Numbered from the stretch's first letter, positions 17,048 through 27,100 are shown. The stretch: 64,000 nucleotides of DNA from Paraburkholderia diazotrophica (GCF_900108945.1 NZ_FNYE01000010.1:62001-126000); one strand, 5' to 3'. A program made the numbers and translations. Notes: generated by a model from the sequence alone, not told the origin.

Positions 17048-18035
17048 AACGTCTCCGTTTGAAGTCATCGCCCAGTCCGAAGTGTTCCGCGACCACGCTT
17101 GCGGCGATGTTGATATCGAGGACGCCGGCAAGCGCGGGGTAGGCGCACGTCGCGCGCGGATTGATTTCGATCACGACGGGGCCGCGTCGAGGATGCCACA
17201 CCAGATCGACGCCGACGAACCCGGCAAGCCCCGGCAGCGCGCGCGCCACACGCGCGGCGAGCGACCGGCACGTCGACGCCTTTTCGCTCGACAACGAAAC
17301 GGCGTTCGCCGTCAGTCCTTCGTAGGCGACCTGTCCATCATATACGCCGATATGTTGCCGGTTGATGCCGAGAAGCTCGGCATGACCGCGCGCGCAAAGC
17401 AGCGAAAGACTGAGCGCATCGCCGCTGATCCACTCTTCGAGCGTGACACGCTCGCGCGCCGCGGCACGGCGCAGGAAAACATATTCGGCCATCCGATAGT
17501 CGTGAAAGAAAACAGTATCGACGGCACCCGCACCATCGTCGGGTTTGACGACCCAGGCGCTGGCGTTCCTCGCGACTTCGAGGGGCGCTTTCACCGACCA
17601 CGCGCGCGGCGTCGCGATGCCAGCCCGCGCGAGATAGCGTGCCGTGCGTCGCTTGCTGCTCGCGATATGCAGCGTCGCCGCGTCGCAGCCGATCCATCGT
17701 GAAGGATCGACGGCCTCGCACAACGTGCTCAACACGCCGTCCGTCTCGGGCGCGATCACCCATACGGCGTCGTGACGGCGCGCTTCGGCTGCGAGAAAGC
17801 GCGATGGCGGTATCGCAAACGGCGCGGGACACCATTCGATTGCGAGCGCTGTGTCCGTCGCGTCGTGCGCTTCATCATGGCCGGCCACGCAGGTCAGCGC
17901 GACGTGGCCGGAACGCACCAGATCGCGCGCAACGGCGTCGCGCATCGCCCTGCCCTGCATCCGCAGTTCCGCTGACACCCATCGATCGGCGAAACCATTG
18001 CCGCTGAGATATTCGTACAACAGGATCTTCTTCAT
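17037..18035 (-). CDS. mfnD: ATP-grasp ligase, likely MfnD
   Basis: A 332-residue ATP-grasp protein. The ATP-binding part (SSKRRTARYLARAGI, VVKPDDGAGA) and the metal-binding VIEINPRAT near residue 295 are intact. In methanogens MfnD joins glutamate to tyramine during methanofuran synthesis. In Methylobacterium, methylofuran carries tyrosine rather than tyramine, so the acceptor here is uncertain. It heads the minus-strand trio mfnD-mfnF-mfnE and is divergent from fhcB over 265 bases. Confidence 0.8.
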   Translation of the reverse strand: MKKILLYEYLSGNGFADRWVSAELRMQGRAMRDAVARDLVRSGHVALTCVAGHDEAHDATDTALAIEWCPAPFAIPPSRFLAAEARRHDAVWVIAPETDGVLSTLCEAVDPSRWIGCDAATLHIASSKRRTARYLARAGIATPRAWSVKAPLEVARNASAWVVKPDDGAGAVDTVFFHDYRMAEYVFLRRAAARERVTLEEWISGDALSLSLLCARGHAELLGINRQHIGVYDGQVAYEGLTANAVSLSSEKASTCRSLAARVARALPGLAGFVGVDLVWHPRRGPVVIEINPRATCAYPALAGVLDINIAASVVAEHFGLGDDFKRRRYAA

Positions 18036-18087
18036 CGCTCGCTTCCGTGCAGGTCATTGCGCTTCGCGTTCGGCACATTCATGTTCC

Positions 18088-18291
18088 ATGCCACCGATCG
18101 GCGTGCTGGTGCGTGCAATGGCGCTCCCGCCGGCCTCGCCGTTCGCGATCACACGACGCGTGACAGTCTGCATCGCGCGCGGCGCAAAACACATCGAATG
18201 CGAGCTTTGCATTGCTGCGGCTGGAATCGCGCAGGCTGTGGCAATCAAACGCACGATGCCGCTTCGCCGCCGATGGCATATGAGTTGCTGA
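18088..18291 (+). CDS. Doubtful small ORF, 67 residues
   Basis: This frame in the mfnD-fhcB intergenic gap ends nine bases before fhcB. It has fairly GC-rich third positions, a hydrophobic start and two CxxC-like cysteine pairs (CELC), but no clear ribosome-binding site and no recognised family. The gap is needed for two divergent promoters, so it is probably not a gene. Confidence 0.15.
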   Translation: MPPIGVLVRAMALPPASPFAITRRVTVCIARGAKHIECELCIAAAGIAQAVAIKRTMPLRRRWHMSC

Positions 18292-18300
18292 CAGCCGGTC

Positions 18301-19656
18301 ATGACCTCGATCAGTTCTCTTACCTCCTGGACATGTCCGTTCTGTCCGCTGTTATGCGATCGGCTTTCGGTCGGCACCGACGCGACGCTGACGCTGAACG
18401 GCACCGACTGTCCGCGTGCCGCTCGCTCGCTTGCGCAGTTCGGCACACGTCCCGCTCAGTCGCAGCCGATGCACGACGGCAAACCCTTGCCTGTCGACGA
18501 CGCGATCCACGTCGCGGCTCAATGGCTAGGCGTTGCCAGGCAGCCGTTGTTCGCGGGCATGGCCACCGATGTGGCTGGCACGCGCGCGCTATATCGGCTC
18601 GCTAACGCGAGCGCTGCGATCATCGATCACGCACATGGCCGCTCGCTGATGCGCACCCTCACGGCGATGCAGGATCGTGGCGCGTTCACGACCACGCTAT
18701 CCGAAGTGCGCGCGCGCTCGGACCTGATCGTCTGTTTCGCGTCGACACCCACGGCGAGATACCCGGACTTCTTCAAGCGCTGCGGGATCGGCGTAAAGCC
18801 TGCCGATGCAACGGGTCCCGTGCGGCGCGACGTGATATTCGTCGGCAGCGATGTCGATGCGGACCTCGCACGCATCGCGCAGCCAGCAACGGTTTCGCAA
18901 CGCGCGATTGCGTTGCAAGGCGATCTGTACGAGACGGTTGCGCTGCTGAACACGCGGATCGATCAGCTTCTGAAAGACAGGCCAATGCCGGGCAACGCGG
19001 CCGCGCTCGAATCGTTAGCCGCCCGGATGCTTGCGGCGCGTTACGTCACGCTCGTCTGGAATACGGCCGATCTGCCCGGCGATCATGCGGCACTGCTGGT
19101 CGAAGCACTGGATCGTCTCGCCAAGTCGATCAACGTCAAGACGCGCGCGGGCACGCTCGCGCTCGGCGGAGAAGACGGCGCGGCCACCGTCAACCAGACG
19201 CTGACGTGGATGTCGGGTCTGCCGCTGCGCACGGGCATTCATCGGACCGGTCTCGAACACGATCCGCATCGCTATGACACGGCACGGCTGCTCGACGAGC
19301 ATGCCGTCGATACGCTCGTGTGGATCGCCAGTTTCAGCGCCGACCTGCCGCCGCCGCACACCGACATGCCGACGATCGTGCTCGGTCATCCGCGCCTCGC
19401 GTCAGTGTGCGCGGATCGCCGGGGGCCGACGCTGTTCATTCCCGTATCGACACCGGGCATTGGTTCCGCCGGTCATCTGTTCCGCGCGGACGGCGGTGTC
19501 GTGCTGCCGCTCGTGCCCATCTATGACGATACGTTGCCGACTGTCGCGCACGTCGCCGGACAGATCGCACGATCTCACGCTGCGCTTCAATCCACTGCGC
19601 GATCCGTTGCGTCCGCGCCATTTGCGCCTTCCGCGCCAAAGGAGCCCGCCCGATGA
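18301..19656 (+). CDS. fhcB: Formyltransferase/hydrolase complex subunit FhcB
   Basis: A 451-residue homologue of archaeal formylmethanofuran dehydrogenase subunit B. The N-terminal CPFCPLLC motif (residues 12-19) recalls the cluster and metal region of the redox enzyme. Bacterial FhcB is known to have lost formate dehydrogenase activity and to serve as a scaffold in FhcABCD. The fragmentary molybdopterin-type domain (LSEVRARSDLIV, TLALGGEDGAATVNQ) fits this. It starts the four-gene fhcBADC operon and overlaps fhcA by ATGA. Confidence 0.93.
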   Translation: MTSISSLTSWTCPFCPLLCDRLSVGTDATLTLNGTDCPRAARSLAQFGTRPAQSQPMHDGKPLPVDDAIHVAAQWLGVARQPLFAGMATDVAGTRALYRLANASAAIIDHAHGRSLMRTLTAMQDRGAFTTTLSEVRARSDLIVCFASTPTARYPDFFKRCGIGVKPADATGPVRRDVIFVGSDVDADLARIAQPATVSQRAIALQGDLYETVALLNTRIDQLLKDRPMPGNAAALESLAARMLAARYVTLVWNTADLPGDHAALLVEALDRLAKSINVKTRAGTLALGGEDGAATVNQTLTWMSGLPLRTGIHRTGLEHDPHRYDTARLLDEHAVDTLVWIASFSADLPPPHTDMPTIVLGHPRLASVCADRRGPTLFIPVSTPGIGSAGHLFRADGGVVLPLVPIYDDTLPTVAHVAGQIARSHAALQSTARSVASAPFAPSAPKEPAR

Positions 19657-21344
19657 GCACGTTCCGCTTGCGCGGTGGCCGCGTGTTCGACCCCGCTTCG
19701 CGCATCGAAGGGCAGATCAGGGACATCTGCGTGCGCGACGGCAAGATCGTCGAGCTGCATGGACACGAGCCCGTCGATCGCGAATACCACGCGTCGGGCA
19801 TGATCGTCATGGCGGGCGGCATCGACATGCACTCGCATATCGGCGGCGGCAAGGTCAATCTCGCACGCGTGCTGATGCCGGAAGATCATCGCGGCCGCAG
19901 CGCGTCCGACAATCCGCTCGAACTCGCCTCGTGCGGCGACTGCACGCCGGGCACTTTCGCAACGGGCTATCGGTACGCGGAGATGGGCTATACGGCCGCG
20001 TTCGAGCCGGCGATGATCGCATCGAACGCGCGTCACACGCACCTCGAAATGGGCGACACGCCGATCATCGACCACGGCGCCTATGTGATGCTCGGCAACG
20101 ACGACCTGTTCCTGCGGATGCTGGCCGAGCACGCCGACTACGAGCGCATGCGCGATTACGTCGGCTGGTCGATCAACGCGAGCCGCGCGCTCGGCGTGAA
20201 GGTCGTCAACCCCGGCGGCATTTCGGCGTTCAAGTTCAACCAGCGCAGCCTCGATGTCGACGAGCATCATGTCCACTACGGGATCACGCCGCGCGACGTG
20301 CTGCATGTGCTCTCGCGCGCGCTCACCGACCTCGGCGTGCCGCATCCGTTGCATATTCATGCGAGCAATCTCGGCGTGCCTGGCAATATCGATTCGACGC
20401 TCGCCACCATCGACGCGCTGGAAGGTCTGCCCGGCCATCTCACGCACATCCAGTTCCACAGCTACGGTAACGACGGACCGAAGAAATTTTCGTCGGCGGC
20501 GCATCGCATCGCCGAGGCGGTCAATGCGAATCCCAACGTCTCGATCGACGTCGGCCAGATCATGTTCGGTCAGACGGTGACGGCATCGGGCGACACGATG
20601 AAGCAGGTCAGACAGGCCGCGTTCGCATCGCCGCGCAAGTGGATTGCGGGCGATATCGAATGCGATGCGGGCTGTGGCGTCGTACCGTTTCGCTACCGCG
20701 AGACGAGCTATGTCAACGCACTGCAATGGACAATCGGTCTCGAACTGTTCCTGCTGGTGAAGAACCCGTGGCAGATCACGCTCACGACCGATCATCCGAA
20801 CGGCGGTCCCTTCACCAGCTACCCGCATCTGATCCGCCTGCTGATGGACAAATCGTTCCGCGACGAACAACTGGCGAAGCTTCATCCCGATGTCGCCACG
20901 CAATCGCCGCTTGCGAGCCTCACACGCGAACTCGATCTCAACGAAATCGCGATCCTGACGCGCGCCGCGCCTGCCCGCCTGCTGGGCCTCGCGGATCGCG
21001 GGCGGCTCGACACGGGGGCGGCCGCCGACATCGCCGTGTACCGCGAGCATCCCGACCGCGAAGCGATGTTCCGCGCGCCGGCCTTCGTGTTCAAGGACGG
21101 CGAACTGGTTGCGCGCGAAGGGCGCATCGTCGCGACGCCTGTGGGCGGCACCCATTACGTCGAGCCCGAGTTTGATCGCTCGATCGAAAAGGTGATCGAA
21201 GACTACGGCGACGCCTATCTCGCGACCAACCTTCGGCGCGCGCCCATCAGCCGCGATGAACTTTGCCTGTGCGGCAACGGCGGACGTCTGCTGCCCGCCG
21301 CGTGCGGCATACACCGACAACCGCGTGCGGAGTCTGCGTCATGA
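19653..21344 (+). CDS. fhcA: Formyltransferase/hydrolase complex subunit FhcA
   Basis: A 563-residue amidohydrolase-fold subunit that hydrolyses formylmethylofuran to formate and methylofuran. The metal-binding GGIDMHSHIGGG motif is near residue 53, and further histidines follow in the PLHIHASNLG segment near 230. LTTDHPNGGPF near 370 supplies the late acidic site. Start and stop overlap fhcB and fhcD by four bases each, so the four subunits are translated together. The length is typical of bacterial FhcA. Confidence 0.95.
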   Translation: MSTFRLRGGRVFDPASRIEGQIRDICVRDGKIVELHGHEPVDREYHASGMIVMAGGIDMHSHIGGGKVNLARVLMPEDHRGRSASDNPLELASCGDCTPGTFATGYRYAEMGYTAAFEPAMIASNARHTHLEMGDTPIIDHGAYVMLGNDDLFLRMLAEHADYERMRDYVGWSINASRALGVKVVNPGGISAFKFNQRSLDVDEHHVHYGITPRDVLHVLSRALTDLGVPHPLHIHASNLGVPGNIDSTLATIDALEGLPGHLTHIQFHSYGNDGPKKFSSAAHRIAEAVNANPNVSIDVGQIMFGQTVTASGDTMKQVRQAAFASPRKWIAGDIECDAGCGVVPFRYRETSYVNALQWTIGLELFLLVKNPWQITLTTDHPNGGPFTSYPHLIRLLMDKSFRDEQLAKLHPDVATQSPLASLTRELDLNEIAILTRAAPARLLGLADRGRLDTGAAADIAVYREHPDREAMFRAPAFVFKDGELVAREGRIVATPVGGTHYVEPEFDRSIEKVIEDYGDAYLATNLRRAPISRDELCLCGNGGRLLPAACGIHRQPRAESAS

Positions 21345-22327
21345 GCATCGCGTCATCCGACACGGCACCCGTTGCCGAACGGCCGGCTGCGCCGCGCATC
21401 GTGCGCGGCATCTCGATCGACGACACGTTCGCCGAAGCATTTCCGATGAAGGCGACGCGCCTCATCGTGACGGCGCGCGATGCCACGTGGGCGCGCAACG
21501 CGGCCATCGCGGCAACCGGCTTTGCGACATCCGTGATTGCATGCGGATGCGAGGCAGGCATCGAGCGCGAGCTGCCGCGCGACGAGACACCCGACGGACG
21601 GCCCGGCGTCGCGCTGCTGCTCTTTTCGATGTCCGGCAAGGAACTCGCGAAACAGGTCGAGCGTCGCGTCGGACAGTGCGTGCTAACCTGCCCGACGACG
21701 GCCGTGTTCGGCGGCATCTCGGAGGGCGAGCCCATCGCGCTCGGCAAGAATCTGCGCTTCTTCGGCGACGGCTGGCAGATCGCGAAGCTGATTGACGGCA
21801 AGCGCTTCTGGCGCGTCCCCGTGATGGACGGCGAATTCGTCGCGGAGGAAACGACGTCCGTCGTCAAGGGCGTGGGCGGCGGCAATCTGCTCTTCCTCGC
21901 GCGCGATACGGACGCCGCGCTCGTGGCTGCGCAGACCGCCGTGCAGGCGATGCGCAACGTGCCGAACGTAATCCTGCCGTTTCCGGGCGGCGTCGTGCGC
22001 TCGGGATCGAAGGTCGGCTCGAAGTACGCGGCGTTGCCCGCTTCGACCAACGACGCATTCTGCCCCGGCCTCGCTGAACTCGCGCAACGCACGGAACTCG
22101 ATACGGACGTGCGCAGCGTGCTCGAAATCGTGATCGACGGATTGAGCGAGTCGGACGTGGCCGAGGCCATGCGCGTCGGCATCGACGCCGCGACGGGCGC
22201 GAAGGCTGGCGTGGAAAACGGTCTGGTGCGAATCTCCGCAGGCAACTACGGCGGCAAGCTCGGGCCGTTTCACTTCCATCTGCATCAGTTGTGCGATCCG
22301 TTGTCCGAGCCGCCGGAGGGCCGATGA
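21341..22327 (+). CDS. fhcD: Formylmethylofuran:H4MPT formyltransferase FhcD
   Basis: A 328-residue formyltransferase (Ftr family) that moves the formyl group from formyl-H4MPT to methylofuran. Segments IDDTFAEAFPMKATRL near residue 25, CPTTAVFGG near 120 and NVILPFPGG near 205 are characteristic. About 20 extra residues precede the conserved start. It overlaps fhcA and fhcC by ATGA. It delivers its product to FhcA in the same complex through the glutamate-tailed cofactor. Confidence 0.95.
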   Translation: MSIASSDTAPVAERPAAPRIVRGISIDDTFAEAFPMKATRLIVTARDATWARNAAIAATGFATSVIACGCEAGIERELPRDETPDGRPGVALLLFSMSGKELAKQVERRVGQCVLTCPTTAVFGGISEGEPIALGKNLRFFGDGWQIAKLIDGKRFWRVPVMDGEFVAEETTSVVKGVGGGNLLFLARDTDAALVAAQTAVQAMRNVPNVILPFPGGVVRSGSKVGSKYAALPASTNDAFCPGLAELAQRTELDTDVRSVLEIVIDGLSESDVAEAMRVGIDAATGAKAGVENGLVRISAGNYGGKLGPFHFHLHQLCDPLSEPPEGR

Positions 22328-23148
22328 AGCGCATCACGTTACGCCTGAAGCACGCGCCCGCGTTGCGCATCGATGCGCGCGAGCTTCTGCCCGCACGGCT
22401 CGCGCAGCTCGATGCGGGTGCAATCAGTGCGATCACGCTTTGGCATGGCCGCGAGCGGATCAGTGTCGGCGACCTGTTCGCGGTCGAGATCGGCGAAACG
22501 AAGCGCGACGCCGCGCAACTCGTGTTCGAAGGCGATATGCAGCGCTTCGACCGGCTCGGCTCTCGCATGGATGCGGGCCATATCCTCGTCGACGGCAATG
22601 CGGGCGACTATGCAGGCACGCAGATGCGCGCGGGGACGATCATCGTCGAAGGTCATTGCGGCGACTTTACTGCGTGTGAACTGTCGGGCGGGCGTATCGA
22701 GATTCGCGGCAATACGGGCGATTTCGCGGGCGCCGCGCTGCCGGGCGACATGGACGGCATGCGCGGCGGCACGCTGGTGATTCACGGAGACGCGGGCGCG
22801 CGGCTCGGCGATCGCATGCGTCGCGGAACGGTCGTGGTCTTCGGCTCGGTGGGCGCGTTCGTCGCGTCGCGGATGGTCGCGGGCACCATCGCCATCGCGG
22901 GCGGCATCGGCGAACATCCCGCTTACGGGATGCGGCGCGGCTCCCTGTTGCTGCTCGATCCCGGTTGGCCCGCGACCCAGCGCTTCGCCGAAAACAGCAG
23001 CGATATCGACGTGTTCTGGCGGCTGCTCGTGCCGACCCTCGCGCGCGAGGGCGGTGCGTTTGCGATGCTGTCTCGCGATCAGGCGCCCCGGCGGCTGCGC
23101 GGCGATGTATCGGTTCAGGGCAAGGGAGAAATCCTGCTGCCCGGCTAA
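22324..23148 (+). CDS. fhcC: Formyltransferase/hydrolase complex subunit FhcC
   Basis: A 274-residue structural subunit with the right-handed beta-helix of the glutamate synthase alpha domain. The periodic G-x-GD--G-x-M repeats run from about residue 85 to 210 (GNAGDYAGTQM, GHCGDFT, GNTGDFAGA, GDAGARLGDRM). It closes the fhcBADC operon. Its stop overlaps the stop of the convergent LysR gene by three bases, leaving no room for an intergenic terminator. Confidence 0.93.
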   Translation: MKRITLRLKHAPALRIDARELLPARLAQLDAGAISAITLWHGRERISVGDLFAVEIGETKRDAAQLVFEGDMQRFDRLGSRMDAGHILVDGNAGDYAGTQMRAGTIIVEGHCGDFTACELSGGRIEIRGNTGDFAGAALPGDMDGMRGGTLVIHGDAGARLGDRMRRGTVVVFGSVGAFVASRMVAGTIAIAGGIGEHPAYGMRRGSLLLLDPGWPATQRFAENSSDIDVFWRLLVPTLAREGGAFAMLSRDQAPRRLRGDVSVQGKGEILLPG

Positions 23149-24068
23149 GCCTCCATCAAGACGTGCTCGCCCGCCTCGTGCGCGCCGCTCATCAGGCTCT
23201 CCCTGAACGCTGACGCGGCAGCCGAAAGCTGCTTGCTCTCGCGATGCACCAGGTACAGATACCGGACGATCGGAAAGTGCTCGACGTCGAGCACCTTGAG
23301 CCGCAGCGTTTCGAGTTCGGCCATGATCGTCGCAAGCGGAACGACTGACAGACCCATGCCCGCCTGCACGGCCCATTTGACGGCCTCGTTGCTGCTCACT
23401 TCCATGCCCGGACGAAAACTGATGCGGTGTTCGGCAAAGAAGCGCTCCATCGCGCGGCGCGTGCCGGAACCGGACTCTCGCACGAGGAACGTTTCGCGTT
23501 CCAGCGCATCGAGCGCGATACGGCGCTCGCGCACGAGCGCATGATCGGGCGGCGCGATCATCACGAGCGGATTTTTCGCCACACGCATGGCAGCGAGCCC
23601 CTGGCCTTCGGGCGGAAGTCCCATGATCGCGAGATCCGTCTGGTTGCTCGCGAGTTCGTTCAGCACGCACTCCCTGTTGCCGACCGACAGGCTCACCCTC
23701 ACGCCCGGAAACGCCCGCGTGAACTTCGCGATCAGCTGAAGCGCGAGCGGGTTCGTCGTGCCGCTCACGAGCGACACCTTCAGCTTGCCCTGCTTCATGT
23801 CGCGCAGCTGGTCGAGTGATTCTTCGAGGACCGACAACTGTTGCTGGAGCAGCCGCGTATGGCTGTACAGCTCCTTGCCCGCCGCGGTCAGGAAGACGCG
23901 CCGCCCGATCTGCTCGAACAGCGGCATGCCGATGGTCGTTTCGAGCTGCTTCAGTTGCGACGAAACGCCGGGTTGCGTCAGATGAAGCTCCTCGGCTGCG
24001 CGCGAAAAGCTCAGGTGGCGCGCGCTCGCTTCGAAAACCCGTAGCTGACGCAAAGTCAGATGCAGCAT
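23145..24068 (-). CDS. LysR-type regulator, QscR/CbbR-like
   Basis: A 307-residue LysR regulator with the N-terminal HTH (LRQLRVFEASARHLSF, LTQPGVSSQLKQLE) and a CbbR-like effector domain. It is a paralogue of the cbbR product at 5233. Divergence from glyA and the serine-cycle operon is the arrangement expected of QscR, which activates serine-cycle genes in Methylobacterium. The start at 24068 follows GGGAG and matches the HTH; the frame opens further upstream at 24122 without such a site. The assignment as QscR is inference. Confidence 0.75.
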   Translation of the reverse strand: MLHLTLRQLRVFEASARHLSFSRAAEELHLTQPGVSSQLKQLETTIGMPLFEQIGRRVFLTAAGKELYSHTRLLQQQLSVLEESLDQLRDMKQGKLKVSLVSGTTNPLALQLIAKFTRAFPGVRVSLSVGNRECVLNELASNQTDLAIMGLPPEGQGLAAMRVAKNPLVMIAPPDHALVRERRIALDALERETFLVRESGSGTRRAMERFFAEHRISFRPGMEVSSNEAVKWAVQAGMGLSVVPLATIMAELETLRLKVLDVEHFPIVRYLYLVHRESKQLSAAASAFRESLMSGAHEAGEHVLMEA

Positions 24069-24209
24069 CTCGCTCCCTACCTCCCAAACGCTCGGCCAAA
24101 ACGGCTTGATTTCACGCCTCAACTGTATCAGCCGGGTCTACGTCCGCAATGCCCAAGAGGAGGTACTCCGCGAGGCGCCACGCCCGTCCCGCAAGGCTCA
24201 CAAGCGAGG

Positions 24210-24224
24210 TTATGGGTCGGATAA
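24210..24224. promoter_or_regulatory. Candidate LysR site TTAT-N7-ATAA upstream of glyA
   Basis: TTATGGGTCGGATAA is an interrupted palindrome of the T-N13-A type in the 287-base gap between the divergent LysR gene and glyA. A wider GGTTA/TAACC pair (24208-24212, 24226-24230) brackets it. Position 132 bases before the glyA start is plausible for an activator. Function is inferred. Confidence 0.45.
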
Positions 24225-24355
24225 GTAACCCGAATGAGTGTTTTGGGCGGCGCGCCTCTACCATCGTTTCAACAGGAATGCCAAACGGAAGAAGCACAGG
24301 GAAGAAACACACGGACGAACACACGGAAACAAACGGACGAAAGAGAGGTTCACTC

Positions 24356-25678
24356 ATGTTCAGCTACAAAAACACGCTCGCCGTCACCGACCCGGAATTG
24401 CGCCATGCGATCGCAGCGGAAACGCAGCGTCAACAGGACCACATCGAACTGATTGCATCGGAAAACTACACGTCGCCCGCCGTGCTCGAAGCACAGGGAT
24501 CGCAGCTGACCAACAAGTATGCGGAGGGCTATCCGGGCCGCCGCTATTACGGCGGATGCGAACACGTCGACGTCGTCGAGCAGCTTGCAATCGACCGCGC
24601 GAAGCAGCTGTTCAACGCCGACTATGCGAACGTGCAGCCGCATTCGGGATCGCAGGCGAATCAGGCTGTGTATCTGTCCGCGCTGAAACCCGGCGACACC
24701 ATTCTCGGCATGTCGCTCGCGCACGGCGGACACCTTACGCATGGCGCGTCGGTGAACGTCAGCGGCAAGCTGTTCAACGCCGTGTCGTACGGCCTCAATC
24801 CCGATACGGAAGAAATCGACTACGACGAAGCACAGAAACTCGCGCAGACGCATCGGCCCCGCATGATCGTCGCGGGCGCGTCCGCGTACTCGCTCGTAAT
24901 CGACTGGCAGCGTTTTCGCGCCATCGCCGACAGCGTGGGCGCGTCCCTGCTCGTCGATATGGCGCACTACGCGGGTCTCGTCGCGGCGGGACTTTATCCG
25001 AGCCCGGTCGGCATCGCGGACTATGTGACCACCACCACGCACAAGACGCTGCGCGGTCCGCGCGGCGGCCTGATTCTCGCCAGCGCGCAGAGAGCCAAGG
25101 CAATCGATTCGACGATTTTTCCCGGCATCCAGGGCGGCCCGCTGATGCATGTGATCGCGGGCAAGGCTGCCGCGCTGCGCGAAGCGATGACCGACGACTT
25201 CCGCAAATACCAGCAACAGGTGCTCGTCAACGCGCGGACCATCGCGCAGACGCTCCAGCAACGCGGCTTGCGGATCGTGTCGGGACGCACCGATTCGCAC
25301 GTGTTCCTCGTCGACCTGCGCGCGAAGAACGTGACAGGCAAGGAGGCGGAAGCCGCGCTGGGCCGCGCGTTCATCACGGTCAACAAGAACGCGATTCCGA
25401 ACGATCCGCAAAAGCCCTTCGTCACGAGCGGCGTGCGCATCGGCTCGCCCGCCATCACGACGCGCGGCCTGCGCGAAGCCGAAGCCGAACAGCTCGCGCA
25501 TCTGATCGCCGATGTGCTCGACGCGCCGGGCAACGATCTCGTGATCCGCCGCACGGCCGATGCCGTGCTCGCGCTCACCGCGAGGTTCCGCGTCTATCGC
25601 GACGCACCGGACGCGCTGCGCCACGACACGCCCGCATCGCGGGACGACAGCGCGGCTGCAAGTCACACGGCCCGCTGA
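24356..25678 (+). CDS. glyA: Serine hydroxymethyltransferase of the serine cycle
   Basis: A 440-residue PLP enzyme that adds the methylene group of methylene-tetrahydrofolate to glycine, giving serine. IELIASENY near residue 30, [11 protein letters not shown] near 55 and the PLP lysine segment [14 protein letters not shown] near 226 are intact. It is about 25 residues longer than the usual 415, all in a polar C-terminal tail. GAGAGG sits eight bases before the ATG. It opens the serine-cycle operon, so it is probably the C1-dedicated copy beside a housekeeping glyA elsewhere. Confidence 0.95.
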   Translation: MFSYKNTLAVTDPELRHAIAAETQRQQDHIELIASENYTSPAVLEAQGSQLTNKYAEGYPGRRYYGGCEHVDVVEQLAIDRAKQLFNADYANVQPHSGSQANQAVYLSALKPGDTILGMSLAHGGHLTHGASVNVSGKLFNAVSYGLNPDTEEIDYDEAQKLAQTHRPRMIVAGASAYSLVIDWQRFRAIADSVGASLLVDMAHYAGLVAAGLYPSPVGIADYVTTTTHKTLRGPRGGLILASAQRAKAIDSTIFPGIQGGPLMHVIAGKAAALREAMTDDFRKYQQQVLVNARTIAQTLQQRGLRIVSGRTDSHVFLVDLRAKNVTGKEAEAALGRAFITVNKNAIPNDPQKPFVTSGVRIGSPAITTRGLREAEAEQLAHLIADVLDAPGNDLVIRRTADAVLALTARFRVYRDAPDALRHDTPASRDDSAAASHTAR

Positions 25679-25733
25679 AATACGCAAGCCCTTCGAACGG
25701 ATTCTCAAAGCCCATCACTCAAGGAGACAAACC

Positions 25734-27002
25734 ATGTCGAATACTTCAGGCACGCGCATCCCCGGACGCAACATTCTCGCTGTCCCCGGTCCGACGAATA
25801 TTCCCGACGCCGTGCAGCGCGCGATGGTCGTGTCGATGGAAGACCACCGCTCGACGAAGTTTCCCGAACTCGCGCATGGACTGCTCGCCGATCTGAAGAA
25901 GATCTATCGGACAGCCGAAGGCCAGCCGTTCATTTTCCCGTCGTCGGGCACGGGCGCATGGGAGGCGGCGCTCACGAACACGCTGTCGCCCGGCGACCGG
26001 GTGCTCGTGCCGCGCTTCGGCCAGTTCAGCCATCTGTGGGCCGACATGGCGCAGCGCCTGGGCTTCGATGTCGAGATTCTCGATGTCGACTGGGGCGAAG
26101 GCGTGCCCGTCGAACGGATCGCGGAGATCTTGAAGGCGGACCGCCAGCACACGATCAAGGGCATTCTCGCGTGCCACAACGAAACGGCAACGGGTGTGAC
26201 GAGCGATATCGGCGCGCTGCGCCGCGCGATGGATGACGCAGGGCATCCCGCGTTGCTCTTCGTCGATGGCGTGAGCTCGATTGGCTGCATCGATTTCCGC
26301 ATGGACGAATGGGGCGTCGATCTGGCCGTAACGGGCTCGCAGAAAGGCCTGATGCTGCCTGCTGGCCTCGGCATCCTGTGCGTGAGCCAGAAGGCGCTGA
26401 AGACCATCGCGCACGCGAAATCGCGCCGCTGCTACTTCGATCTCGCCGACATGGTGCGCGCCAACGCAACGGGCTATTTCCCGTACACGCCTGCCCTTTC
26501 GCTGATGTACGGGCTGCGCGCCGCGCTCGATCTGCTGTTCCAGGAAGGACTCGAAAACGTCTTCGCGCGGCATCACTATCTCGCGTCGGGCGTGCGCGCG
26601 GCCGTCACGGAAGGCTGGGGACTCGACGTGTGCGCGAAGGCACCGAAGTGGCACTCGGATACGGTGTCCGCGATCGTCGTGCCGGAAGGGTTCAACGCCG
26701 CACAGGTGATCGACACGGCGTATCGCCGCTACAACCTCGCGCTCGGCGCGGGTCTTTCGAAGGTGGCGGGCAAGGTGTTCCGCATCGGCCACCTCGGCGA
26801 CCTGAACGAGCTGATGCTGACGAGCGCGATCGCGGGCGCTGAAATGGCGATGCTCGATGCCGGTATCGACGTGCGTCCGGGCAGCGGCGTCGGTGCGGCC
26901 GGGCAGTACTGGCGCACGCATGTGCCGGGCGCGCAGGCAGGGGCACAGGCGGCAACGCAGCCGGCCGCACAGCCCGCCGTGCGCCGCGTCGCCGCTGCCT
27001 GA
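25734..27002 (+). CDS. sgaA: Serine-glyoxylate aminotransferase
   Basis: A 422-residue fold-type I PLP aminotransferase that converts serine and glyoxylate to hydroxypyruvate and glycine. The N-terminal LAVPGPTNIPDAV, central FVDGVSSIG and lysine motif TGSQKGLMLP (lysine about residue 204) mark the SgaA family. AAGGAGA precedes the ATG. The last 20 residues are an Ala/Gln/Pro tail not seen in most homologues. It is 55 bases after glyA. Confidence 0.95.
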   Translation: MSNTSGTRIPGRNILAVPGPTNIPDAVQRAMVVSMEDHRSTKFPELAHGLLADLKKIYRTAEGQPFIFPSSGTGAWEAALTNTLSPGDRVLVPRFGQFSHLWADMAQRLGFDVEILDVDWGEGVPVERIAEILKADRQHTIKGILACHNETATGVTSDIGALRRAMDDAGHPALLFVDGVSSIGCIDFRMDEWGVDLAVTGSQKGLMLPAGLGILCVSQKALKTIAHAKSRRCYFDLADMVRANATGYFPYTPALSLMYGLRAALDLLFQEGLENVFARHHYLASGVRAAVTEGWGLDVCAKAPKWHSDTVSAIVVPEGFNAAQVIDTAYRRYNLALGAGLSKVAGKVFRIGHLGDLNELMLTSAIAGAEMAMLDAGIDVRPGSGVGAAGQYWRTHVPGAQAGAQAATQPAAQPAVRRVAAA

Positions 27003-27100
27003 TCGCAGCGATCCCGGCGATCGCGGCGACCGATGCTCATGCCGATGCTCACGCATCGGGTCGCGATTCTTCACGCTCACATCACGGCACCCACGACATC

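Noticed and set aside
19587..21320. 577-codon minus-strand frame opposite fhcA
   Set aside because: fhcA is unmistakable on the plus strand, and this frame has only antisense composition.
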